DNA of 57,263 bases, from NCBI GenBank assembly GCA_009377645.1, contig WHTQ01000019.1:1-57263 (forward strand). Reading direction: 5' to 3'. The DNA is from Micromonosporaceae bacterium (GTDB taxonomy: Bacteria; Actinomycetota; Actinomycetes; Mycobacteriales; Micromonosporaceae). Both the position numbers and the translations under genes were made by a program. Within the stretch, counting starts at the first letter, position 1. The number at the start of each line of letters is the position of its first letter. Below, in pieces: positions 35,475 to 43,855 of the stretch. The notes beneath the pieces were generated by a model. The model ran no database searches and was not told the DNA's origin. It saw only the letters and a list, made by a program, of their open reading frames with translations.

Positions 35475-36398
35475 TCAGGTCGGCGGGTCGCCGGGCCTGG
35501 ACTGGTCGGCCAGGAACCGCTCCAGCTCGGCGCCGAGCTCGTCGGCGCTGGGTAGTGAGGAGAGGTCGCCGAGCAGGCTGCTGCCCTGCCGGGACTGCAT
35601 CAGCACGTCGTACTGCTCCTCCAGCCCGCGTACGTGGGCGGCGACCTCCTCCGCGCCGGCGACCTGCGTGTCGACGGTGGCCCGCAGCTCCTCGGCCGCC
35701 TTGCGCAGCGGCTCGGTCGGCAGTGACAGGCCGGTGGCCCGGGACACCGAGGTGAGCAGCGCCTCGGCGGCCGCCGGGTAGTCGCTGGAGCCCAGGTAGT
35801 GCGGCACGTGGGCGGCGAACCCCATGGCGTCGCGCCCCTGCTGGCCGAGCCGCAGCTCCAGCAGGTTGCCGGCGCTGGCCGGCACCTGCACCCGCTGCAG
35901 CCACGGCTGGTAGTCGGCCACCAGCTCGGGGCGGGTGGCGTGGGCGGTGACCCCGGTCGGGCGGGTGTGCGGCACCGCCATCGGGATCGCGGTCATGCCG
36001 ACCGTCAGCCGGACCTGGAACCGCTCGACCAGCCAGGTCACGGCCGCGATGAACCGGTCCCACTGCAGGTCCGGCTCCGGACCGGAGAGCAGCAGGTACG
36101 GGGTGCCGGCGCCGTCGGGCAGCAGGTACAGGGCCAGCACCTGCTCCTCGTACGACTCCCAGTGGTCCTCGACGAACACCATGGTCGGGCGGCGGGACCG
36201 GTAGTCGAGCAGCTGGTCAAGGTCGAACCGGGCCAGCACCTGCGGCTCGGCGGCGGCCAGCAGGTGCTCGCGGGCCAGTCGGGCCGCCCGGCCGGCGTCC
36301 ACGAACCCGCTCATCGCCTGGATCAGCGCGGGCTGCCCCAGGTCGGGCAGGTCCCCGTTCAGCTCGTACAGCTCGTGCGGGTCGCGCACCGCCAGCAT
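35475..36398 (-). CDS. PAC2 family protein (proteasome assembly chaperone-like)
   Basis: 307 residues. PAC2 signature regions: an N-terminal segment GQPALIQAMSGFVDAGRA, a central GTPYLLLSGPEPDLQWDRF and GMTAIPMAVPHTRPTGVTAH. A C-terminal acidic, helical extension (~215-307, VAGAEEVAAHVRGLEEQYD) is typical of actinobacterial members. Actinomycetes with proteasomes keep such proteins, but their role is not settled. The start codon at 36398 is immediately preceded by GAGGGAG, with GGAAGAG further up. It converges on the YjbR gene with 5 bp between stops. Confidence 0.85.
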   Translation of the reverse strand: MLAVRDPHELYELNGDLPDLGQPALIQAMSGFVDAGRAARLAREHLLAAAEPQVLARFDLDQLLDYRSRRPTMVFVEDHWESYEEQVLALYLLPDGAGTPYLLLSGPEPDLQWDRFIAAVTWLVERFQVRLTVGMTAIPMAVPHTRPTGVTAHATRPELVADYQPWLQRVQVPASAGNLLELRLGQQGRDAMGFAAHVPHYLGSSDYPAAAEALLTSVSRATGLSLPTEPLRKAAEELRATVDTQVAGAEEVAAHVRGLEEQYDVLMQSRQGSSLLGDLSSLPSADELGAELERFLADQSRPGDPPT

Positions 36399-36438
36399 CT
36401 CCCTCGGCTCTTCCGTCCCCGGTTACCTGGTTCCATTG

Positions 36439-36594
36439 TTACTCGCCGGGCTGGTCCGGTCGGGGTGCGGCCGGCGAGAGAAGCCGCTGGCAGGCGGTAC
36501 GCAGCTGCGCCAGCGGGCCGTGCCCGGCAGCCCCGGTGGTCGCGGGGCTGCCGGGCCACGCTGCCAGCGCCTCGAGTTCGGCGTCGACCGACAC
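36439..36594 (-). CDS. Possible small ORF in the gap before the nuclease operon
   Basis: In the 417-bp gap 36399-36815 the only frame that looks protein-like is on the minus strand: 51 codons from GTG 36594 (VSVDAELEALAAW, ending PDQPGE). There is no clear ribosome site, and the same frame continues upstream without a start (RFIRAIT), so it may equally be the tail of a decayed gene. Nothing else gene-like is seen in the gap apart from the inverted repeat at 36679-36711. Confidence 0.25.
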   Translation of the reverse strand: MSVDAELEALAAWPGSPATTGAAGHGPLAQLRTACQRLLSPAAPRPDQPGE

Positions 36595-36678
36595 GGTGAT
36601 AGCACGGATGAACCGGGGACGTCCTGGTGGATGGCGTGTACCCGCAGGGCAGAGCCAGTGCGGTCGGCCGTCGCGTCC

Positions 36679-36711
36679 ACCGATCATCGGATGTTGCCCC
36701 GAATGATCGGT
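36679..36711. promoter_or_regulatory. Inverted repeat upstream of the nuclease/HerA-like operon, candidate operator
   Basis: ACCGATCAT (36679-36687) and ATGATCGGT (36703-36711) are perfect 9-bp arms around 15 nt, extended by a further CGG/CCG pairing across a one-base bulge. It lies about 105 bp upstream of the first gene of the operon, a sensible position for a repressor site or a 5' RNA hairpin. Confidence 0.4.
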
Positions 36712-36815
36712 ACCAGACAGTGGACGGTTTCCGGCGGTTACCATCTCGGTACGGGTTGCGCCAGTCCGTCCACGTCGGCAGCATCGCCCTCCTGATCCTC
36801 GCGACGGAGGTGGCC

Positions 36816-37865
36816 ATGACCGGGTTCTGGGCGGAGCTGCCGCCAGGCCGGGTCGCGAACCTGGTCGGCGTCAGCTCGGAGGCTGTAGCACTGGCATTGG
36901 AGCCACTGCCGGCCGATGCACCAGCCGTGCTGACCTGTCACGCCATGGGTACACGGTTGTCCGTACACGGCGCGGTTGCCGCCGTCCTGGACCAGATGGA
37001 GCGGGCCGCACTGGACCTATATCCGGCATGGCTTCCGGGCGCGGAAGCCATCGACGGTCCGGGCGGCGCAGGCGTGCACGCGGTGCGAGCGCTCGCCACC
37101 GCCAAGGCTTCCGCCACGCCGCACTTCGGCCCGTTCCTGGCCGACCTGGCCACACGATCCATCGGGGGCAGATCCGGTTCCGAGCGGTTCTCCGCCGAGG
37201 TTCGGGCCGCCGGGCTTGCCCGGGTCGTCGCCGACAGCTTCGACCGCTCCCACGTGGCATTGCTGATGCAGGTGGATGGCCAGCTCCCGGCACCGGCTGA
37301 GCGGGCCATTGTGGCTGGCAGCGAGTGGCTTGCACACCACGGCAGGCTGGTCGTGTGGCTGACCGGAGCCGACCTGTGGGCCAACGACCGGGTGCCGAGC
37401 GTCCTGGTCCGCCTGCCAGAGCAGGTGGCGAGCCTGGTCGACGCCGATGCGACCGAAGCCATCCGGACACCGGAATCCGCCACGCTCCGGTACCCGGCGG
37501 TCGCCGGTCGCCCGCACCCCGCGAGCAAAGCAGAGCAGACGCTGGAGGTGGCCCTCGCCGCGACATCGTGGGCAACCGGCCGGATCTGGAACCAGACCTT
37601 CCAGACAGACCAGCTCACCAACCCGATCCGGGTCGACCTGATGTGGCAGGCCGAGAAGTGTGCCGTCGAGATCGATGGTGCCGAGCACCGGGGGGTGTTG
37701 CACTACGAGGCGGATCGCCGCCGGGATGTGCAGTTGCAGCTTGCCGGGTTCAATGTGCTGCGGTTCACCAACGCGCAGACCCTGGCCGACATCGGCGCGG
37801 TGCTGTCGCAGATCGAGCAGCTCATTACACTTCGACGACTCCGGGAGGACGGACATGCCCGCTGA
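36816..37865 (+). CDS. DUF559/Vsr-like PD-(D/E)XK nuclease with a long N-terminal domain
   Basis: 349 residues. The C-terminal ~75 residues (from 271) form a DUF559/Vsr-type endonuclease domain: RVDLMWQAEKCAVEIDGAEH supplies the metal-binding Asp and the Glu-x-Asp-Gly pair, followed by the YEADRRRDVQLQLAGFNVLRF helix-strand typical of this nuclease group, with its His and Arg-Asp. The N-terminal ~270 residues are not recognised: they begin MTGFWAELPPGRVANLVG and have no obvious catalytic motif, and may be a sensor or DNA-binding part. ATG 36816 has GGAGG 7 nt upstream. It overlaps the next gene by 11 nt. First gene of a three-gene operon. Confidence 0.7.
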   Translation: MTGFWAELPPGRVANLVGVSSEAVALALEPLPADAPAVLTCHAMGTRLSVHGAVAAVLDQMERAALDLYPAWLPGAEAIDGPGGAGVHAVRALATAKASATPHFGPFLADLATRSIGGRSGSERFSAEVRAAGLARVVADSFDRSHVALLMQVDGQLPAPAERAIVAGSEWLAHHGRLVVWLTGADLWANDRVPSVLVRLPEQVASLVDADATEAIRTPESATLRYPAVAGRPHPASKAEQTLEVALAATSWATGRIWNQTFQTDQLTNPIRVDLMWQAEKCAVEIDGAEHRGVLHYEADRRRDVQLQLAGFNVLRFTNAQTLADIGAVLSQIEQLITLRRLREDGHAR

Positions 37866-38508
37866 CAACCTGGGCATCAAGGAGCGAGCCGCACTGCTCG
37901 CGCTGATGGCCGAGGCCCGCGACGTCTCGAACCGGGAGCTGGAGACCATCACGGGCTTCCGGCTGACAGGTGAGCCGCTGCGGAGGTTGCGCGCCCGCAA
38001 CCTGGTCGAGAGCCACCGGGTGGCTGGAAACCGTCCGTTCGTGCACGTCCTCACCGACGAAGGCTGGGCGTGGTGCGCCGCCGAGCTGGCCGCCGAACGC
38101 CCACCCCGCGCCGGGAGCGCGGCAGGCGCGCTGTACGCGGTGCTGGCCGGGCTGGACCGCTACCTCCAGCGCTCGAACCTCCGGCTGGCGGACGTGTTCC
38201 GGCGCGCCGGTGACGTGCCTGTCGCCCCCGAACCGCCGTCGACCATCGACCTCCAGGACCGGATCGTGCTGGCGTACCGCAAGCTGGCGGCCGAATCCCG
38301 GGAGCTGGTCAGCCTCACCCAGCTGCGCCCGCTGCTCGACGACGTACCGCGGGACTCGGTCGACGCGGCGCTGCGGCAGATGAGCCGAGCCTGGCAGGCC
38401 AACCTGGTCCCGCAGGCGAACCAGAAGACACTCTCCCGGGCCGACCGGGAGGCGGCGGTCCGGATCGGCAACGAGGACTGCCATCTCGTCTCGGTTGTGG
38501 ACAAGTGA
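37855..38508 (+). CDS. Probable winged-helix adaptor protein of the nuclease/HerA-like operon
   Basis: 217 residues. The N-terminal ~75 residues read as a winged helix (ALMAEARDVSNRELETITGF, then LRRLRARNLVESHRV and FVHVLTDEGWAWC). A second helical part (~140-215, IVLAYRKLAAESRELVSLTQ, then LRPLLDDVPRDSVDAALRQM) ends in what may be another wing-like segment (GNEDCHLVSVVDK). I know no specific family. ATG 37855 follows GGGAGGACGGAC. It overlaps the genes on both sides (11 nt and 4 nt), so all three proteins are likely made together and may form one complex. It could be a DNA-recognition subunit or an autoregulator. Confidence 0.6.
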   Translation: MPADNLGIKERAALLALMAEARDVSNRELETITGFRLTGEPLRRLRARNLVESHRVAGNRPFVHVLTDEGWAWCAAELAAERPPRAGSAAGALYAVLAGLDRYLQRSNLRLADVFRRAGDVPVAPEPPSTIDLQDRIVLAYRKLAAESRELVSLTQLRPLLDDVPRDSVDAALRQMSRAWQANLVPQANQKTLSRADREAAVRIGNEDCHLVSVVDK

Positions 38509-41500
38509 ACCGGCACCAGCGCCGGGCGCTCGACGCGCTCCGGTTCGACTGGGCGTACACGCCGGAGGATGTGTGGAGGACCTCGTCCTACCACATCGAC
38601 GGCCTGCACGACGAGGTGCTCCACGGTGTCGCGGACGGCATGCGGGATGCCCGTGACAGCGACGCTGCCAGCCCGGTCGGGGTGGCGATCCTCGGCCAGC
38701 ACGGGACCGGCAAGACCCACCTGCTCTGCGTGGTCAGAGAGCAGGTCCAGTCCGGCGGTGGCTACTTCTTCCTGGTCGACCTGCTGGACGCCGGTGCGTT
38801 CTGGCAGCGGCTGGCACATGCGATCATCGACGGGTTGCTCCGCGAGACCGACCGGCATGAGCGGCAGCTGCTGGCCTTCCTGCGCCGGCTGTGCCGGCAG
38901 GCCGGCATCCCGAACGACGTGCAGGCGGCCGTCACCGGCGAGCGGCCGCTGTCGCGGGGCGACCTGACCAGCTTCGTCGTGGCGCTGCGCCGGCTGGATC
39001 GGCGGATCGGGCTGGAGTGCCAGGACACCGCGCGGGCGCTGGTCCTACTCAGCTCGGACGACTACGAGGTGCAGGACATCGGGCACCAATACCTCCAGTC
39101 GGCCGAGGAGGCGAACCCCGGTGAGCGCCTGAGCTGGGGGCTGCGCCGGCACGCACCGCCACCCGACCTTGTGGTCAAGAACATCTCGCGGTTGCTGGCG
39201 CTCACCGGGCCGAGCGTGATCGCGATCGACCAGATCGACCCGCTGGTCGCGGTGGCCACCAAGCTGCCGTTGGAGACCGGCCTCACGGTCGAGGATGGCC
39301 GGGACGCGGTGCTGCTCGACCAGCTCGCCGCCGGGCTGATGTCGCTGCGTGACGTCAGCCGGCGCACCCTGTCGGTGGTGGCGTGCCTGCCGGAGTCGTG
39401 GCTGCTCATCAAGGACCGCACGGTCAACACCGTCCGGGACCGGTTCCGCGAGACGCTGCAGCTGCACCGGATCCCGACCGTCGAGATCGGCCGGGCGATC
39501 ATCGAGCGGCGGTTCGGCGCCCGCTTCCAGAGCGTCGAGTTCGATCCGCCGTACCCGACCTGGCCGGTGCTGGCGTCCGCGTTCGACGACGCGCCGGACT
39601 TCACCCCGCGCGCCCTCCTGCAGCGCGTCGGGGCGCACGTCCAGAGCTGTCTGCGCACCGGCGAGGTGCGGGAGCTGGCGCGGCTGACCGACGTGGAACC
39701 GATCCCCGCCCAGCCGCCGGGCGTGGCGAACGGCGACGATCTGGCCGCGTTGGACGCGCGGTTCCAGGAGCTGCGCGCCGGCGCGGACCTTGCCGCGGCG
39801 CTCGACCCGCGACGCGAGGACGAGGCGATGCCGGCGCTGCTTGCGGCCGCGCTCACCGCCTGGATCGCCGAGCGGGGGGACGACCAGGGAGCCTTCGCGC
39901 TGGACCCGCCGCCGAGCCGGAAGCCGGCGCTGCACGCACGGCTGCGCCGCAGCCTGGACGAGACCACGGAGGATGAGCGGCACTGGGCGTTCCGGGCGAT
40001 CGCGAGTGACAACGCCCGGGCGGCGCAGGCCCGGATCCGCAACGCCTGCACCATGGCAGCGCTACGGCAGGGCGCCGCCCGTGGGCTCTACCTGCTGCGG
40101 AACACACCCTGGCCGGCGGGTCCGGTCACCCGCCAGGTGGTCACCGAGCTCACCGACGCCGGCGGCGTGGTGCTGCCGGTGACCGACGACGATCTCCGGA
40201 CCTTCTCCGCGCTGCGGCGGCTGCTGGACGACCGGGACAGCAACCTGCAGCCGTGGCTCGCGGCGCGGCTGCCGGCCAGCGGCACCGGACTGCTCCGGGC
40301 CGCGCTGGCCGCCGAGAACGCCAACCGGGCCAGTGAGCGGGCCGAGCCGCACCGACGCCCGGCGGTCGGCCGAGCCCGGGTCGGCGCCCGGCCGGCCGCC
40401 TCCGGCCACCCGCCCGACGGTCGCGAGCCGGCCGTCACCCTCGGCGTAACGGTTGAAGACCAACGCCCGGTACGCGCGACCCTGGAGTCCCTGCGTAAGC
40501 ATGTGGCGATCTTCGCCGGCTCCGGCTCCGGCAAGACCGTGCTCATCCGCCGGTTGGTCGAGGAGTGTGCGCTGCACGGTGTCTCGGCGATCGTGCTAGA
40601 TCCGAACAACGACCTGGCCCGGTTGGGAGACCCGTGGCCGGAGCCGCCGGCGCAGTGGGGTCCGGGCGACGCCGGCACGGCCGCGGACTACCTGGCCAAC
40701 ACCGACGTGGTGGTGTGGACGCCGCGCCGGGAGGCCGGTCGCCCGCTTAGCTTCCATCCGCTGCCCGACTTCGGCAGTGTCCAGGATGATCCGGACGAGC
40801 TCGGCGCGGCGATCGACGCCGCGGTCGCGGCGCTCGCCCCCCGCGCCAGAGTGGACGGCAGGACCTCGAGGGCGGCTCAGGGCAAGGCTGTGCTGCACGA
40901 GACGCTCCGGTTCTTCGCCCGGCAGGGCGGTGAGGACCTGAAGTCCTTCGTCGACCTGCTGGCGGATCTGCCGGCAGGCGTGAGCGCGCTCGGCAGGGCG
41001 GACCGGATCGGCGCCGAGCTGGCGGAGTCGTTGACCGCCGCGATGGTGATCGACCCGCTGTTCGGCGGGGACGCCACACCCGTCGACCCCGGCCGGCTGC
41101 TGACCCCACGCACCGGTAAGCGCGCCCGCGTGTCGGTGATCAGCCTGGTCGGGCTGCCCTCCGACGAGCAGCGGCAGAGTTTCGTCAACCAGCTGCAGAT
41201 GGCGCTGTTCGCGTGGATCAAGCGACACCCGGCCGGGGACCGTCCGCTGGGTGGGCTGTTCGTGATGGACGAGGCGCAGACGTTCGCCCCGTCCGGAGCC
41301 ATGACGCCGTGCACCGAAAGCACCCTCGCGCTCGCCACCCAGGCCCGCAAGTACGGCCTCGGGCTGGTGTTCGCGACCCAGGCACCCAAGGGGCTGCACA
41401 ACCAGATCCCCGGTAACGCCGCCACGCAGCTCTTCGGGTTCCTGAACAGTCCGGTCCAGATCGAGGCGGCCGGCGAGATGGCGCGCGCCAAGGGCAGCGC

Positions 41501-41711
41501 GGTGCTGGACATCTCCCGCCTGACCACCGGACAGTTCTACGCGACCGGCGAGGGGCTCCCGTTCCGTAAGGTCCAGACCCCGCTGTGCCTGAGCTACCAC
41601 CCGAAGAGCCCGCTCACCAACGAGGAGGTGGTCGCCCGGGCGCGGGCGGCGGCGCCGGCCAGCGCCACTGCCGGCGTCAGCCCGGGTGCCGTGCCCGTTC
41701 CAGCTGGCTGA
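38505..41711 (+). CDS. Double ATPase: N-terminal AAA+ module fused to a C-terminal HerA/FtsK-like ATPase
   Basis: 1068 residues with two separate P-loop modules. The first has Walker A ILGQHGTGKTH (~63-71) and Walker B SVIAIDQIDPL (~237-247), followed by a helical lid with AIIERRFGARF. The second has Walker A FAGSGSGKTVL (~670-680), Walker B GLFVMDEAQTF (~917-927) and the HerA-like FATQAPKGLHNQIPGNAATQ (~956-975). The ~250-residue linker contains QPWLAARLPASGTGL. HerA-type motors translocate DNA and often pair with nucleases in repair and phage defence. GTG 38505 overlaps the preceding stop by 4 nt; the 3' end overlaps the convergent exonuclease gene by 35 bp. Confidence 0.8.
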   Translation: MNRHQRRALDALRFDWAYTPEDVWRTSSYHIDGLHDEVLHGVADGMRDARDSDAASPVGVAILGQHGTGKTHLLCVVREQVQSGGGYFFLVDLLDAGAFWQRLAHAIIDGLLRETDRHERQLLAFLRRLCRQAGIPNDVQAAVTGERPLSRGDLTSFVVALRRLDRRIGLECQDTARALVLLSSDDYEVQDIGHQYLQSAEEANPGERLSWGLRRHAPPPDLVVKNISRLLALTGPSVIAIDQIDPLVAVATKLPLETGLTVEDGRDAVLLDQLAAGLMSLRDVSRRTLSVVACLPESWLLIKDRTVNTVRDRFRETLQLHRIPTVEIGRAIIERRFGARFQSVEFDPPYPTWPVLASAFDDAPDFTPRALLQRVGAHVQSCLRTGEVRELARLTDVEPIPAQPPGVANGDDLAALDARFQELRAGADLAAALDPRREDEAMPALLAAALTAWIAERGDDQGAFALDPPPSRKPALHARLRRSLDETTEDERHWAFRAIASDNARAAQARIRNACTMAALRQGAARGLYLLRNTPWPAGPVTRQVVTELTDAGGVVLPVTDDDLRTFSALRRLLDDRDSNLQPWLAARLPASGTGLLRAALAAENANRASERAEPHRRPAVGRARVGARPAASGHPPDGREPAVTLGVTVEDQRPVRATLESLRKHVAIFAGSGSGKTVLIRRLVEECALHGVSAIVLDPNNDLARLGDPWPEPPAQWGPGDAGTAADYLANTDVVVWTPRREAGRPLSFHPLPDFGSVQDDPDELGAAIDAAVAALAPRARVDGRTSRAAQGKAVLHETLRFFARQGGEDLKSFVDLLADLPAGVSALGRADRIGAELAESLTAAMVIDPLFGGDATPVDPGRLLTPRTGKRARVSVISLVGLPSDEQRQSFVNQLQMALFAWIKRHPAGDRPLGGLFVMDEAQTFAPSGAMTPCTESTLALATQARKYGLGLVFATQAPKGLHNQIPGNAATQLFGFLNSPVQIEAAGEMARAKGSAVLDISRLTTGQFYATGEGLPFRKVQTPLCLSYHPKSPLTNEEVVARARAAAPASATAGVSPGAVPVPAG

Positions 41712-43416
41712 GCAGGTCGGAGAACCGGGCGGCGCCGGTGACCGGGGAGGACCACGGGGCCGAGAGCTCCACCAGCCGGGTCTCCGGCCGCTCCAGCCAG
41801 GCCAGCACCCGGTCGGTCTCCTCGGCCGTCGCGCACAGCGCCGGCCCGGCACCGGCGATCACCGTCTCGGCCGCCGCCCGGACCACGTCCAGCACCGGCC
41901 GCGGGTGCACTCTAGGCTCCGCGTACCCGGCTCCGGCCAGCCGGCCGTGCCGCACCACCGCCAGCTCCCACCCACCCCCGACCGGCCGGGCCGCGCACAC
42001 CTCCGCCAGGCCGGCCAGCCCGGCCCGCCGCTGACCGCGCACACACGCCCGCAGCAGCGTCGCCAGCCGCTCGCGTACCGTCGCCGCCTCCTCGTACCGC
42101 CCGGCCTGCGACAGCCGACCGATCCGGGACCGCAGCGCCGCCACCACCGGACCCGGGTCACCGGCGAACGCCTCCCGCACCGGCCGGGCCGCCCGCTCCT
42201 CGTACCCGTCCACCGTCACCTGGTGCTGGCACGGGGCCAGGCACCGCCCCAGCTCGGCCAGCACGCAGGCCGGCGAGGTCCGGCGCGGCGACAGCCGCGG
42301 CGTGCACTGCCGCAGCGGCACCGCGTCGTAGACCGCGGCGGCGGCGGTCTCGGCCACCCTGCGCGACCCGAACGGCCCGAGATACGTGGCGCGGTCTCCG
42401 GCGGAGCCGGAGACCGCGCGCACCAGCGACAGCCGCGGGTACGGCTCGGCGGTCAGCTTCAGCCACCACACCCGCTCCGGGTTGCGGGAGCGGCGGTTGT
42501 ACGGGGGAGCGTGGGCGGCGATCAGCCGCAGCTCCCGCACCTGTGCCTCCAGCGCATGCGCGCACCCGACCGCCTCCACCCGGTCGGCGGCGGCCAGCAT
42601 CTCCTTGATCCGGCCGCGCCGCTCGCCGGCGGTGAAGTAGCTGCGCACCCGGGTGGCTACGTCCTGGGAGGTGCCGACGTAGAGCACCTTCCCGTCCACC
42701 CCGCGGAACAGGTAGACCCCGGGCCCGTGCGGTAGGCCGTCGGCCAGCCCCCGCTTGCGCCGCTGCACCGGGCTGACCGCCTTGACGAACTCGACCGCGT
42801 CCCGCAGCGTGTGCACTCCGTACCCGCCGAGCCGGGCGATCAGCGCGTGCAGCACCTCCACTGTGGCCCGGGCGTCGTCGAGCGCCCGGTGGGTGGGCCG
42901 CACCTCGGTGTGGAAGTGCGCGGCCAGCGTGCCCAGCCGCCGGTCCCGCACCTCGTCCGCGACCAGCACCCGCCGGGCCAGCGCCGCCGTGTCCAGGGTC
43001 ACCGGCGCCGGCCACGGATAGCCGTGGGCGGCGCAGGCGGCCTTCAGGAAGCCGGCGTCGTAGGGCGCGTTGTGGGCCACCAGCACCGCGTCGCCCAGGA
43101 ACTCCAGCAGGGCCGGCAGCACGCTCGCGATCGGCGGCTGCCCGTCCACCATCCGCGGGGTCAGCCCGGTCAGCGCGGACACGAACGCCGGCACTGGCGC
43201 CGCCGGGTCGACCAGCGTGTGCAGCTCACCGAGCCGCTCGCCTCCGCGTACCTTCACCGCGCCGACCTCGACGATCCCGCCGCCGGCCGGCGACCCGCCG
43301 GTGGTCTCCAGGTCCAGCACGACGAACGTGACCTCGCGCAGGTTTACCCGCAGCGGGTCGTCGAGGGCGGCCAGCAGGCTCGGCTGCCAGCTGCGGGAGG
43401 AGGGCGGGTCCGGCAC
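41677..43416 (-). CDS. DEDD exonuclease fused to a UvrC-like GIY-YIG domain
   Basis: 579 residues. N-terminal DnaQ-type 3'-5' exonuclease (~20-185): ExoI VVLDLETTGGSP, ExoII VAHNAPYDAGFL, ExoIII TVRPTHRALDDARATVEVL-like with His and Asp. A GIY-YIG domain follows (~215-300, PHGPGVYLFRGVDGKVLYVG), then a UvrC-like region with YEERAARPVREAF and a UvrB/UvrC helical pair (YEEAATVRERL). This exonuclease-Cho/UvrC fusion is common in actinomycetes and presumably acts in excision repair, although a role is not established. GTG 43416 is my choice of start; there is no clear ribosome site, so a leaderless mRNA is possible. Confidence 0.85.
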   Translation of the reverse strand: MPDPPSSRSWQPSLLAALDDPLRVNLREVTFVVLDLETTGGSPAGGGIVEVGAVKVRGGERLGELHTLVDPAAPVPAFVSALTGLTPRMVDGQPPIASVLPALLEFLGDAVLVAHNAPYDAGFLKAACAAHGYPWPAPVTLDTAALARRVLVADEVRDRRLGTLAAHFHTEVRPTHRALDDARATVEVLHALIARLGGYGVHTLRDAVEFVKAVSPVQRRKRGLADGLPHGPGVYLFRGVDGKVLYVGTSQDVATRVRSYFTAGERRGRIKEMLAAADRVEAVGCAHALEAQVRELRLIAAHAPPYNRRSRNPERVWWLKLTAEPYPRLSLVRAVSGSAGDRATYLGPFGSRRVAETAAAAVYDAVPLRQCTPRLSPRRTSPACVLAELGRCLAPCQHQVTVDGYEERAARPVREAFAGDPGPVVAALRSRIGRLSQAGRYEEAATVRERLATLLRACVRGQRRAGLAGLAEVCAARPVGGGWELAVVRHGRLAGAGYAEPRVHPRPVLDVVRAAAETVIAGAGPALCATAEETDRVLAWLERPETRLVELSAPWSSPVTGAARFSDLLSQLERARHPG

Positions 43417-43447
43417 AAGCCGGGAGGTTAGCCGCCGGGTGTGACAG

Positions 43448-43855
43448 TCAGCCTCCGGCGTCCAGCTGCGCCACCAGCCGGGCCGGGGCGATGGTCCGGT
43501 ACGCGTCCTGGCACAGCTCGGCGATCTCGGTCCAGTCGACCGGGCCGTCCAGCCGTACCCCGACCCAGCCGCGACCACCGACGTACGGCGGCCGGAAGAA
43601 CCGGTCCGGTGCGGAGGCGACCAGCTCCGCCTGCCCGCCCGGCGGCGCGGCGCACCACAGGTGCGGGAACTCGTCGCCGTGATGGCCGTGCTCCCAGAGG
43701 GTAACGAAGGTCTGCTTGTCCCGCACGAACCAGGTCGGGGCGCCGTGGCTGAGCCGCTCGGTCACCTCCGGCAGCGCCAGGCAGACCCGGCGCAGCCGGG
43801 CCAGCGCTCCGGTACCGTGAGCCGGTACCGCCGGACCTGCCGATGGAGCCGCCAA
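43448..43855 (-). CDS. MmcQ/YjbR family protein, start uncertain
   Basis: About 115-135 residues with the YjbR core: RRVCLALPEVTERLSHGAPT, then WFVRDKQTFVTLWEHGHHGD, PYVGGRGWVGVRLDGPVDW and a C-terminal helix AYRTIAPARLVAQLD. There is no ATG or GTG upstream of the core in this frame. A TTG at 43855 preceded by GGAGGG at 6 nt is the most plausible start, and it coincides with the opposite-strand start region of the shikimate-kinase-like gene. The end lies 31 bp before the exonuclease start on the same strand. Function unknown, as for other YjbR proteins. Confidence 0.7.
   Translation of the reverse strand: MAAPSAGPAVPAHGTGALARLRRVCLALPEVTERLSHGAPTWFVRDKQTFVTLWEHGHHGDEFPHLWCAAPPGGQAELVASAPDRFFRPPYVGGRGWVGVRLDGPVDWTEIAELCQDAYRTIAPARLVAQLDAGG

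Noticed and set aside
36423-36680. 85-codon minus-strand frame in the gap before the nuclease operon
   Set aside because: Low-complexity composition and no ribosome site; the alternative frame 36439-36594 looks slightly more protein-like, and even that is weak.
36816-41711. The nuclease/HerA-like operon as a recently acquired genomic island
   Set aside because: There is no integrase, tRNA, flanking repeat or strong composition shift; it is accessory-looking in content, but its arrival cannot be dated from sequence alone.
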